Position numbers and translations under genes: made by a program. Below, piece after piece: positions 50,955 to 63,900 of a DNA stretch of 64,000 nucleotides (its first letter is position 1; each line of letters opens with the position of its first letter). This stretch comes from Sapria himalayana. Its lineage: Eukaryota > Streptophyta > Magnoliopsida > Malpighiales > Rafflesiaceae. Below the pieces are notes generated by a model. That model did no database searches and was not told the origin of the DNA. It was given only the letters and a program-made list of their open reading frames with translations. The stretch spans positions 62,001 to 126,000 of the forward strand of contig JAREIK010002664.1 in assembly GCA_029783825.1 (NCBI GenBank). Direction: 5' to 3'.

Positions 50955-53290
50955 CTATGTTTCCCAAAAATTTTACTTGTATTTATCAAAAATCATATTT
51001 ACCAAATTTAGCATACAACTTATGTTCTCTCAAAATTTGTAGAATAACTTGTAAATGATTTCTTGCTCTCATTTGGATTAAGAATAGATAAAAATGTCAT
51101 CTACAAAAATTTTAATAAAATGATCTAAATATGGCTGAAATATTCTATTCATGTTATCCATGAATACTCCTAGCATGTTTGATAATCCGAAAGGCATTAC
51201 TATAAACTCAAAATGCTCATACTTCTTTTGAAATACTATCTTAGGAATGCTAGCCTTCTAACTCTAAACTAGTAATATTTGATATGATGACCTATTTTGG
51301 AAAAGACCCGTGCCCTTTTTAATTGGTCATACAAATCATCAATTATTGGTATTAGATAATGATATATTATAATAACTCAATTCCTATCTATAGTCAATGC
51401 ATTTTTAAAGAGTATTATCCTTCATTGCAAATAGAAATGGAGCTTCCCAAGCTGAAGTACTGGGTTTAAAAAAATCCTTGTCCAAAAAATAGTGTATCTA
51501 AGCCTTAAATTCTTGTAATTCGATAAGTTTCATCCTATGTGGACTCATATAAATGTGTGATGTACCAACTTGTAACTCAATACAAAAGTCTACATTTTTG
51601 TTTTGGAGTAATCCTGTTAGTTTATTTGGAAAATATTCTCATATTCATAAACTATCATAGATAGATCCATATTCAGTGTCTCCTATTCTTCTAAAGTGAT
51701 ACGTGCCAGCCAACCCATCGGTTATCCATCTTATTTACAATCATATAGTCTCGGGTACAAAATCATGGTTATATCCTTGAAAAATAACACATGCATCATC
51801 TTGTGCATAGGCAATAATTTTTCTATGATCATAATCAAAAATGACTTGATGTGTTGTCAACTAGTCTATGTCAAGAATTATATCAAAATCTAATATGTCC
51901 ATCACCCTAAGGTCTACCATGAGCAGAATCTCTGAGATTTCTAACTCACAATCATGATATATCTGACTAATTTTCACCTTAGTCCCCAAGGGAGAAGTTG
52001 CATGCAATGGCTCGTCCAAGTTTTTAACCTTTAATCCCAATTATTTCAAACATGATATAGAAATAAATGAATGTGATGCACTAGAATCAAATAAAACATT
52101 TGCTCATAAATGAAAAAACAAAAAAGTACCTTGTATTACTTACTAATATATCCTCTCCATCTATGGTGTATTATAATAGACATGATCTTGGGTCCTCAAT
52201 GTCCTAGCCTATGGGCCATCTCCTCTCTGGTATGCTTGTGAAGTAGGAGTTATTTGTAGAATACCTCAAGATTGCACCTGATTCCCTTGACCCTTACTAT
52301 AGAAATGAGGAATAAACTATGTCTACATATTTTTCATTGATGTCTAGGACTGTGATGTCTTATAATCCTAGGATCCTATCTTCAGTAGGCACTCTCATTT
52401 TCAATGTTTAGACTACTGGTAGTAAAAACAAATTATATATTCAATTTGGCTAGAACTCCTAGTTTGGCATTGGCCTTGATAACTACAATATTGTCTCTGA
52501 AATCCTTGTGAAATAAAAGGTATTTACCACTTTCTAGAAAAATGATAACACATTTTTCTCTTTCCACTTGCACTCCCACTCATCTCCTAAATATTTCACG
52601 CATCCTCAACCTCTCGCTCGATGACTAAAGTTGTCTTAATCATTGAATTCATATCTTGGATAAGAAATCTCATGATCATGCCTTGGATGGACAATTTCAA
52701 TCCATCTTCAAATTTATGAACCTTAGCCACATTAGTGTCCCCATAATAATCTCCATAATATGCCAACTCAGTGAATTTAGCTATGTAGTCAAGCACTGTA
52801 ATATTTTCTTGTATCAGTTCAAAGAATTCAAGGGCCTTAGCATGTCTAATTGAAGTTGAAAAATATTTCTCCCTGAATAGTTCTTGAAATTTTTCTCTTA
52901 TCTTTGACTCTATATTCTTTGAGACCTTGATCCAATCCCACCAAATTTGAGATCACCCTATAGTTGGAAAGCTACTAGTCGGATCTTTGTTGCATTGGAA
53001 GTGATCTCCATAGCTTCCAAGATTTTTTCAACTTGTCGAAACCAATGATCTTCTACCATTGGGTCCCCTCCTCCCATAAATATTAGTGCAGACTGTGCTT
53101 TGAACCTTTACAGATTACTTGACCGTATTTTTCCTCCAACTGCACTAGTCTGTGGAATAGTGGCAACTGTGACACCCACAGCCTCTATGAAAGTCAGTTG
53201 GTCAAAGATGGGTGGTGATTGATCATCATTTCATGGACGTCATTTGTGTTCTCATTCTCTACTTTCCATCTACATAAGTCAAATAATAAT
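50955..53290 (-). pseudogene. Ty3/gypsy gag-pol remnant (gag, protease, partial reverse transcriptase)
   Basis: Gag: DPMVEDHWFRQVEKIL and AMEITSNATKIRLVAFQL (about 53,075-52,960), then LDYIAKFTELAYYGD and KFEDGLKLSIQG (52,796-52,680), as in plant gypsy gags that continue with ALVIERE. Protease: LFDSSASHSFIS near 52,100, where the active site DSG/DTG is changed to DSS, and an ILDIDWL-type block (Trp now a stop) near 51,865. Reverse transcriptase: STSAWEAPFLFAMKD (51,465-51,425), RARVFSKIG (51,310-51,285), MPFGLSN (51,200-51,180) and FVDDIFIYS (51,100-51,075). Many stops and frame changes occur. Confidence 0.85.
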
Positions 53291-53670
53291 TTAAAAATCA
53301 TATTCATGTTCTATTATTAGTGCACATGCCAACTAATAATAGACTTTTCATTTTAAAAATATCTTTTCATTTTCTAAACTACTAAGGTTATGTTTCTTTA
53401 CCCTAGTGTTCCTTCCATTTTTCCATTTTCCACAATGCATATAATCAATACAATCTAAAATACTCAACATGCCACACACTAATGTTTAAATAATAAAAAA
53501 ACCACTTTGTGTTGTGATCCCTTCTATGAAATTTTATACCTAGAACGTGACACCAAGGTAATACCAGCATATTAATTTTTTTCTGAGTATTAGATATTTA
53601 TATATCTAAACTTTCCAACCACATTATGAAATTTATACCAATTTTGAGCTATAGGTAATAATATATCTAA

Positions 53671-53682
53671 CCTCTAATACCA
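53671..53682 (-). promoter_or_regulatory. Primer-binding site, initiator-Met tRNA type
   Basis: The minus strand reads TGGTATTAGAGG directly after ACAACA. This is one or two bases from the TGGTATCAGAGC complement of initiator-Met tRNA used by many plant LTR retrotransposons. Its position between the putative LTR and gag fits. Confidence 0.75.
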
Positions 53683-54768
53683 TGTTGTGACACCCCAATC
53701 CACTGGGGGTCTAATTCATTCCATCACAAAACAAAATATGTTAAAAAATAATTTTTTTTTCAAATGTAGCTTACATTTTTTCTTTTTATTTGCTCAGTAC
53801 AATAAAAACATATAATATACAATATTTTTTTCAAATGTAGCTTATAAACTATATTAGACAATCTCCTGAAAAAATATTTTTTCATTTGATATTCTATGAT
53901 ATGTATTAGACATTCTCCAAAGAATATCATATAACTCAGTCTGGACATTGCCCCACTTTGAGTTCGCATAATAATATTAGATATTCTCTGAAAATTATCA
54001 CGTAACTTAGTTTAGACATTGTCCCAAATTTTGTTTGCATAATTAATATTTATTATATCTTTATATATGTATACCATGCATCCACCCATTTATTTGGGAT
54101 GTTCCCATGTATATGAAATGCAAATATATCATTTATGGCCCTTAAATAGAAAGAAATTCTAATAGGAGAAATTCACTGCCTTTTGGAATATTTCATAGAA
54201 ACTTTAGAAATTTAATATCAATTTGAAGCTTCATCGCATAGACCAACTTTGTTCTTCGACTATTCTATCCCAACTCAGGAATAATCATATATTACCAAAA
54301 GATAATTAATGAATTATTTTTTTTCTCTGTGCTACATTTCACACCGACGTTCTTTTTTTCCCGTCTCCCCATATTTCTGATTCCCATCTATTTTTTATAA
54401 CTATTACTATTTTATTAAAATAATATAAAAAACTTATTTTTTGCTTTTTTTTTGATAAGGGTTGTGCATGAGGGTAGCCATGTCACTCGTGCAGTGGCAT
54501 GGCCTTTTTTTTCTCTATCTCTTCATTATTATTATATTAAAATAAAATTAAAAAAATAACTAAATTTTGACTTCTTTATAATTTGATGATATTTATCAGC
54601 ATAGCTATATTTACCATGACGAATTCAATGGCGAAATCTATTTTTATTATTAGGGTTCTAAGATTTTTAGATTATATTTCCTTATTATAAAGTTATCATT
54701 TTGCCCATTTTCTAGAAAAAACATATTTTTTATTTATTTATTTTTCTTTTTTTTTTCTAGATTTCACA
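53683..54768 (-). repeat. Putative 5' LTR of the Ty3/gypsy element
   Basis: On the minus strand it would begin TGTGAAATC at 54,768, at the edge of GATA repeats, and end CACAACA just before the primer-binding site, giving TG...CA ends and about 1.09 kb. The second LTR is absent, so the limits cannot be confirmed. An imperfect hairpin (arms 54,476-54,485 and 54,493-54,502, one mismatch) followed by a T-run lies within it. Confidence 0.6.
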
Positions 54769-55336
54769 AATTGATAGAAAGATAGAGAGATATACATATA
54801 GACAAATAGATAGTTATACATATAGATAAATAGATATATAAATAGGTAGATATATATACAAATAGATTGAAAGACATATAGACTTATAGATAGAAAGAAA
54901 AATAGACATATAGGTTGAGAGACATATTGACATAATATACATAGTCAATTAGACTGCTAGATAGATAAATAGATAGATAAATAAATAGATAGATAGACAT
55001 ATTAAAAGATAAATAGACATATAAAATGATTGATAGATAAATATATAGAAATATGGATAGATAGACAAATTAACTGATAGACAAATAGATAGATTGACAG
55101 ATAGATAGATATATTGGTTGATATATAGATAGATAGATAGATAGAGATTTAGATAGATAATTAGATAGACTTATGAAAGATAGACTAAAAATAGACAAAT
55201 AGGTAGATAGATAGATATATAGATACAAAGATAGATAGATAGAGAGAGAGAGAGACAGACAGACAGATAGACAGAAACATAGACACGCAAATAGATTGAT
55301 AGAAATGCAATCAAATAAATAGACTAATAGAAATAC
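54769..55336. repeat. Degenerate GATA array, segment 5
   Basis: GATA on the + strand with many GACATATAG and GATAAATAG variants, (GA)n near 55,240-55,252 and (CAGA)n near 55,254-55,268. More degenerate than the large arrays. It lies between the Ty3/gypsy LTR and a CACTA tip. Confidence 0.9.
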
Positions 55337-55372
55337 AACTACCAGAAAATGTTAATTTAGCTAGGAAAATTT
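55337..55372 (+). mobile_element. Isolated CACTA tip (terminal repeat plus one subterminal motif)
   Basis: 55,337-55,350 matches CACTACAAGAAAAT at 12 of 14 positions and is followed by TTTAGCTAGGAAAATTT, the subterminal word seen near 18,350-19,400. After 36 bp the sequence returns to GATA repeats, so only the extreme end of a CACTA element remains. Confidence 0.65.
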
Positions 55373-55837
55373 AGATAGATAGAGTTCCACACAAGAAGAC
55401 TATATTTGAAATAATATGAATCTATCTACAAGATATAGATACATATTTAGATTGATAGATATATATATATCTATCTATGCAAAAATCTATCTGCTTTTAC
55501 ATTATGGCATAGATAAATATGAGTAAAAGACATATGTAAAATTAAAACCTAATCTATCATTATATGCAGATAGATAGACAAATAGATAGTTACCCAATTA
55601 CTTTACTATAATTGTCTAGCAACCCTCACATGTGGTTTGAAATATTTATAATAAATTCACTTACTTGTAATGCCTTTTGTAATGTAGATTAGGTAAGTCA
55701 TCCTTTTAACTCAACAAATTACTTTTAGTTTTTGAATCTTTGTTGAATAAAAATACATAAATTTTTTTTCAAATAAGTAACCTAATATCTCCCATTTTTG
55801 TGTATAAGTATAATATCACACCATGGTCACTATTGTT
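55373..55837. other. Mixed AT-rich sequence with residual GATA/CTAT blocks
   Basis: Short GATA blocks (55,373-55,385 and 55,565-55,592) and a perfect 22-bp palindrome at 55,454-55,475 where GATA turns into CTAT. The rest (to 55,837) shows no clear feature until the copia fragment. Confidence 0.6.
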
Positions 55838-56035
55838 ACTAATCTCATGTGACTCCAATATCTTCTTTATGACATGGGCATTCAACTCGAACATTACACT
55901 CTCTTTCTTCATGATAATCAAAATGTTATTCACACTTATAACATAATCATATTTTTCATGCTTACATCAAACACATTGAAATTAACTATCATTTTAACTC
56001 CAATGTCTTCAAGCTCTATGAGATTAAGGTGCAGG
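55838..56035 (+). pseudogene. Ty1/copia RNase H fragment
   Basis: One frame reads LQYLLYDMGIQLEHYTLFL then HDNQNVIH, and after a frameshift near 55,945 FHAYIKHIEINYHF. This is the arrangement of copia RNase H (LQ-LL-DLGI, CDNQSAIH, FHERTKHIEIDCHF). The Trp before LQYLL is a TGA. The fragment is about 65 residues, has no neighbours from the rest of a copia element, and stops where the 432-bp repeat begins. Confidence 0.65.
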
Positions 56036-56043
56036 GTGATGAC

Positions 56044-57190
56044 GAGACTAGAGATTTCAAAGCAAGGTTGAATGCTATTAGAGGGCTCATCTCTCTGTCT
56101 CAAACACTTGCCCATGAAAGATTGGCTCCTAGTTCTCATTTACCCATCTATTATCTGATTAAGGAGAAGGTAATGGCTAGTTAATTTGAAGCTCTGGATG
56201 ACTATTCTATCGATAACAGAGGAGATGTTGGTTAGTGTATTCGTGAAGCACACATTGAAGGTATCGAGGTGTGTGCTTAACATTCTCTGTGATGTATCTA
56301 CTTCTTCTTCAAATTCACGAGGTTTATAGCAGCTGTGGACTATTCTATCGATAACAGAGGAGATGTTGGTTAGTGTATTTGTGAAGCACACATTGAAGGT
56401 ATCGAGGTGTGTGCTTAACATTCTCTGTGATGTATCTACTTCTTCTTCAAATTCACGAGGTTTATAGCAGCTGTGGAGACTAGAGATTTCAAAGCAAGGT
56501 TGAATGCTATTAGAGGGCTCATCTCTCTGTCTCAAACACTTGCCCATGAAAGATTGGCTCCTAGTTCTCATTTACCCATCTATTATCTGATTATGGAGAA
56601 GGTAATGGCTAGTTAATTTGAAGCTCTGGATGACTATTCTATCGATAACAGAGGAGATGTTGGTTAGTGTATTCGTGAAGCACACATTGAAGGTATCGAG
56701 GTGTGTGCTTAACATTCTCTGTGATGTATCTACTTCTTCTTCAAATTCACGAGGTTTATAGCAGCTGTGGACTATTCTATCGATAACAGAGGAGATGTTG
56801 GTTAGTGTATTTGTGAAGCACACATTGAAGGTATCGAGGTGTGTGCTTAACATTCTCTGTGATGTATCTACTTCTTCTTCAAATTCACGAGGTTTATAGC
56901 AGCTGTGGAGACTAGAGATTTCAAAGCAAGGTTGAATGCTATTAGAGGGCTCATCTCTCTGTCTCAAACACTTGCCCATGAAAGATTGGCTCCTAGTTCT
57001 CATTTACCCATCTATTATCTGATTATGGAGAAGGTAATGGCTAGTTAATTTGAAGCTCTGGATGACTATTCTATCGATAACAGAGGAGATGTTGGTTAGT
57101 GTATTCGTGAAGCACACATTGAAGGTATCGAGGTGTGTGCTTAACATTCTCTGTGATGTATCTACTTCTTCTACAAATTCACGAGGTTTA
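56044..57190 (-). repeat. Tandem 432-bp repeat (2.65 copies) with nested 138-bp repeats
   Basis: The unit begins with GAGACTAGAGATTTC at 56,044, 56,476 and 56,908, exactly 432 bp apart, with only a few differences between copies (for example one T/A change giving Leu or His). Inside each of the first two units a 138-bp segment starting GACTATTCTATCG occurs twice (56,200 and 56,338 in the first); the third copy has one and ends at 57,190. Both lengths are multiples of three. On the minus strand each full unit is an open frame of 143 codons: MRTRSQSFMGKC at the start, then two 46-residue repeats (HSCYKPREFEEEVDTSQRML at their start), then a stop. No known family recognised; the MRTRSQ start resembles that of some plant gypsy polyproteins. 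Confidence 0.9.
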
Positions 57191-60100
57191 TATATTATCT
57201 GATATATAAACAAATTGATAGAAAGATAGATAGATAGAAAGATATATAAACAAATTGATAGAAAGACAGATAGATAGATCGATAGATAGATAAATAGACT
57301 GATAGATAAATAGAAAAATAAATAATTAGAAACATAAATAGATAAAAAGATATATTGACATATAGATAGACAAATACATAGATAGATAGAATGATAGGCA
57401 AATAGTTAGACAAATAGATAGATAGATAGATAGATAGATATACTTATAGATAGATAGAAAGATAAAAAGGAAGATATATTATTTGACAAATAGATAATTA
57501 GATAGATAAACAAATAGATAGAAAGATAATTAGTAAGATATATATCGATAGCTAGATAGACAGATAAATAGATATATAGATAGATAGATATATAGAAGAC
57601 AAATATATAGATAGATAGATAAATAAACAAATAGATAGATATATAGATAGATAGACAATAATATAGACAAATAGATAGACAATAATATAGACAAATAGAT
57701 AGACAATAATATAGACAAATAGATAGAAAGATATATAGATAGATAGATGGATAGAAAGATAGATAAATAGATAAATAGATAAATAGATAAATAGTGAGAT
57801 ATAATGATAAATAGATAGATAGACAGCTAGAATGATAGATAGATGGACAGACATATAGATAGACAAATAGATAGATAGATAGACAGACAGACAGATAGAT
57901 AGATAGATAGATAGATAGAAAGATAGATAAATAGATAGACACAGGGAAAGACAGACAGATAGACAAATAGATAGATACATAGATAGACAAATAGATTAAT
58001 ATATAGATAGATAGAGATAAACATATAGATATACAAATAGATAGATAGGTAGATATATAAATAGATATATAGATAGATAGAAAAATTAATAGATAGAAAT
58101 ATAGACATCTAGATAGATTGATAAATAGATAGATAGATAGAAAGATAAAAACATCGATAGATTGATAAATAGATAGATAGATAAAGAGATATATAGACAA
58201 ATAGATAGATAAATAGATAAATAGACATACAAATAGACAAATCGACAGTCAGATATGTATATCGATAAAATGACATATAGATAGATAGATAAACAAATTG
58301 ATATATAGATTTATAGATAGATTGATAGGCATATCTATTTATAGATAGATTGACAAATAGATAGATAAATAGACATATAGTTAGATAAATAGTTAAACAA
58401 ATAGATAGACTTGTTGATAGACAAACCAATAGATAAATAGTTAGAAAGATAGATAAATAGATGGATATAGAGATTGATAGTTAGATATATAGAAATATAG
58501 TTAGATAGAAAGAAAGATAGATAAATAGATTGATAGATAAATAGAAAGATAGAGAATTAGACATATAGATAAATAGATTGATAAATAGATAGATAGATAA
58601 ATAGACAAATTGATAGACAAATTGTTACACAAATAAATAGACATATAAATACAAAGATATGTACATAGACATACAAATAGATAGATAGATAGACCGATAA
58701 ATAGATAGATAGATAGACAAATAGTTAGATATATAGATAGATAGATATATAGAGAAATATTTAGGTAGTTATATAGACAGATAGATACATAGATAGAATG
58801 ATATATAAACAAATAGATAAACAGATGGATAAACAAATTTGTGGTCATATAGATAGATAGTTAGTTAGTTTGATAGATAAATAGATAAATAGATAGATAG
58901 ATAGAAAATTAGATATATATAGATAGTTAAATAGATAGATACACATATAGATAGTCAAATTAGTAGACAAATAGATTGAAAAATAAATAGATACATAGAT
59001 ATATAGATAGAAAGATATACACATAGATACTCATACAGATAGATAAATAAATACATACATAGATAGATAGATAGACAAATATATATGTAATTAGTTATGC
59101 TAATGGATACACAAATATATAGAAAGATAGATAAATACATAGATATATAAATATATAGACAAATAGATAGATAGATTAATGGATAGAAAGATAGATACAT
59201 AATTAGATTGATAGACATACAGATCATTAGATAGCTAGATAAATAGATAGACAAATGGATAGACATATTGATATATAAATGTATAGATTGATAGAAATAT
59301 TAATAGACAAATAGATTGATCGATAGTTATAAAAATATATATATACACATTTAGATAGACAAATAGATTGACAAATATATAGAATGATAAATAGACAAAA
59401 GATAGACACATAGATAGATAGATAGATAAATAATAGATATATAGAATGAAGAATGAAATATAAATAGACATATAGTTAGACGTATATAGATATATAGATA
59501 GACAGCTAGAGAAATAGATAGATAGATAGACAAATATATAGACAAATAGATATATAGATAGAAAGAGAGATATATTGGTAAAATATAAATAGGTAGGTAT
59601 ATAAATTGAGATATAAATATAATTAATATAAACATATAGAGAGAAAAATAGATAGATAGATAGATAAAAAATAGATAGATAGATAACTACACATATAGAT
59701 AGATAAATAGAGATACAAATATATAGACAGATGGATAGATAGATAAATAGATAAATAAATAGAAAGATTGATAGATAGCTATACATATAGATAGAATATA
59801 TTTAGATATATAGATAGACAAATAGATAAATAGATAGATAGATAGACAGATAGCTAAACTAAAAGATAGATAGATATATAGATATATACATAGATAGATA
59901 AATAAATAGATATACAAATAAATAAATATATAGACAGATAGATATATAGATTGATAGACAGATAGATAAACTGATAGATGGATATAAGATAGAGAGATAG
60001 TTAGACATATATAAAGATAGAAAGATAGATAGACTAAAAAAAGACAAATAGATATAAAGATAGATTGACATTTACATAAATAGATATATAAATAGTTAGA

Positions 60101-60914
60101 TAGATAGAGATATAAATAGATAGAAAGATATATAGATAGATTCTTAGAAAGATAGATGGGCATATAGATAAAGAGATTGATTGACAAATTGATTGACAAA
60201 TAGATATATATAGATAAATAGATAAATAGAGAGACAGACAGATAGAAAATTATATAGATATATAGATAGGAAGATAGATAAATAGATAGTCAAATAGTGA
60301 GATAGATAGATAGACATATAGATTGAAAGAAAGATAGATAGATAGATAGAGAGATAATTAGACAGATTGATAGACACACATATACATAGATCTATAGAAA
60401 AACATATAAAATAATAGATAGATAGACGAATAGATAGATAGATGGATAGAAAGTAGATAGATAGACATATAAATAGACACATAGATAGAATAATAGACAG
60501 ATAGACAAATAGATATAGTAAAAGATAGATTTTAGATTGATAGATAGATTAATAGACATATAGATAATTAGATTGATAGAATGATATATAGATGGATAGA
60601 CAATTTGATAGTAAAATTGAAAGAAAAATTGATAGATAGATTGATAGACAGAAAGATTGATTGATGGATTGACAAATAGATAGAAAAATAGATATACATA
60701 TAGATAAAAAGATAGATAGACAGATAAATAGATAGATAGATTGTCTTATATATCAATACATAGACAAATATATAGATTGTTTGATAGAAAAATTGATAGA
60801 AGATAAATAGAAAGATAGATAGATAGAAAGATAGATAGATAGATAGAAATGAATGAAAGATAGATAGTTAGTTAGACAGATAAATGGATAGAAAGATAGA
60901 TATATATATATATA

Positions 60915-60945
<31 letters not shown>

Positions 60946-63900
60946 CGATAGATAGATAGATACATATGTAGATAGATAGATAGATAGATAAATATATAGA
61001 TAGATAGATATACATATAGATAAAAAAATAGATAGATAGATAGACAGATAAATAGACACATAATAAAAAGATAGAAATACAAATAGATTGACACAGATAA
61101 TAGATACATATATAGATAATGAGATATATAGATAAACAGATAGATATAAAGGAAGATATATAAAAAAATAGATCTAAAAATAGATAGACATATAGAAAGA
61201 AAGAAAGATAGATAGACATATATGTAGACAGATAGATAGTTTTATACACAAATAGATAGATTGATAGATAGGGTGAAAGATATATAGATATAATGATCGA
61301 TAGATATATTGTTTAACAAATAGATTGATAAATAGATTGACAAATAGATAAATAAATAAATATATAGATAGAAAGACTTCTAGAAAGAAAGATTGATTGA
61401 TTGATATATATGTATAGACAAATATATAGATAGACAGATAGTTAGACAAATAGATAGATAGATAGATAAAAAAAGATATAAATAGATCTACAGAAAGATG
61501 GATATATAGATAGATAGACAAATAAATAGTTAGGTATTAGATATATATATATATATATTGATAGATAGATAGTTAGATAGAAAGATAGATAGATAGACAG
61601 AAAGATTGATAGACAGAGATAGATAGATAAATAGAGAAATAGATAGATAGATAGACAAAGACATAGATAGATAAATAAAGAAATAGATAGATAGATAGAT
61701 AGATATATAAATAGATATATAGAGAGATAGATAGGCAAATAGATAAATAATAAATATATAGACAGTTAGATAGATTGATAAATAGGTAGACCTATAAATA
61801 TACAGATAAATAGATAGATAAATATCTAAATTGACAGATAGATAGACAGACAGACAGACAAAAAGATATAAAAATAGATATATAGATAGACATAAGATAG
61901 GTAGGTAGGTAGTTAGATAAATAGTTAGATATATTAATTGATAGAGAGATAGACATATAGATATATAGATATAGATATATAAGATAGATAGAAATATAGC
62001 TAGAGAGATAAATAAAGAGATATCAGATAGATAGATATATAGTTAAATAGACATGTAGATAAATAGATAGATTGTTTGATAGATAGATATACAAATATAA
62101 TGATTGATAGATAGAAATATAGATAGACATATAAACAGACATATAGATAGATAGATACACTACAAGTTTGATAGAAAGATAGTCATATAGATAGATAGTT
62201 AAAAAATTTGTTAGATGGAAAGGTAGAGAGACAAATAGATAGATAAATAGATAAATTGATAGATAGACAGATTTATTCACAGATAGATAGATAGATATAC
62301 ATATTGATATATAGATAGATAAATAGATAGTTAGACACATAGATAGACACACACACATATATTTATATAGATCGATAGACAGAAAGATAGACAAACAGAT
62401 ATATATATATATATATATAGAAAGATAGAAGAATAGATAGACATAAAGATATACGTATAGATCAATGGATATATAGATGGATAGATAGATGGATAGATAG
62501 TCTCATAGATAGACAGATAGATTGATACACAGATAGATAGATAGAGAGATAAATAGATAGATATTCAGATATATAGACATATAGAAAGGCATTTACATTG
62601 AAAAATAAATAAATATATAGTTAGACAGATAGACAGATAGGAGACAAATAGATAGACATATAGTTATATAAATAGTTAGATAGGTTGATAGATAGATGGA
62701 CAGATAGTTAGATAGAAAAATAGATTATAAGATAGATTTAGATATATAGATACATATATTGATTGATAGATAGATAGACAGATAGTTTGATAGATAGATA
62801 TACAGAAAGATAGATAGATAGATATAAATATTGATAGATAGTTAGGCAAATAGATAGATTGAAAGATAGACAGATAGGTAGACAAATAGATATATAGAAT
62901 GATAGACATATAAATAAACACATAGAAAGATAGATAGCCAGATAGATAGTTAGATAGATCGAAAGATAGATAGACATACATATAGATAGATAGATAGTTA
63001 GAAATATAGTTAGATAGAAAGATAGAAAGATATATAGACTATTAGATAGATAGATAGAGAGAGAGCTAGAGAGATATATTGATAGATAAATAGCTAGACA
63101 AATAGAATGAAAGATAGATAGACAACTTGATTGATAGATTGTTAGACAGATAGATATATAGACCGAACAACATATAGATAGAGAGATAGACAAATAGATA
63201 GATAGATTGATTGATTGATAAACAGATAAATAGACAAATAGATAGATAGAGAGATAAATGGACAGATAGATAAATTCATAGATTCATAGATATATAGATA
63301 TACAGATATATATATATATATATATAGACCAATAGATTAACAAATAGACAAGTAGATAGACATATGGATATACATATAGATAGAAAAATAGATATATAGA
63401 CAGATCTACAGATAAATAGATAGACTTATAGATAGATAGTTAGATATATAGACAATTAGATACATAGTAGACCGATAGATAGACAAAAAGATAGACTATC
63501 ATATAGACAGATAAATAGATAGACAGATAGACAGAAAGATAGATAGCTAAATAAATAGACAGATTGATTGATTGATTGATTGATATAAAGATAGACAAAT
63601 AGATAGACAAATAGACAGATAGATAGACAAATAGATAGACAGATAGATATAAAATATATACATAAATAGAAAGATAGAAAGACATATAGAAAGATAGATA
63701 GATAAACAAATAGACATATAGATAGAAAAAGGATAGATAGACAAATACATAGACAAAAAGATATACATATAGATATACATATAGATATACAAATAGATAA
63801 ATGTATAGATAGATGTATATTTAGATAGATAGATAAATAGAAAGATAGACAAATAGAAAGACAAATAAATAGATGGATAGATTGACTATGGATAAATATA

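Larger units (their letters stand above)
50951..54768 (-). mobile_element. Ty3/gypsy LTR retrotransposon, 5' part only
   Basis: Minus-strand order: a putative LTR (54,768-53,683), primer-binding site (53,682-53,671), gag (about 53,290-52,500), protease-like segment (about 52,120-51,900) and the start of reverse transcriptase (about 51,560-50,960). Integrase, RNase H and the 3' LTR are missing because the sequence switches to the GATA array at 50,950. The LTR side also ends on GATA sequence at about 54,769. Order protease then reverse transcriptase, and the motif types, place it in Ty3/gypsy. Confidence 0.85.

Noticed and set aside
62150..62175. CACTACAAG near 62,158
   Set aside because: It lacks the following AAAAT and any subterminal repeat, so it is likely chance within GATA variants. 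The tip at 55,337 has both.
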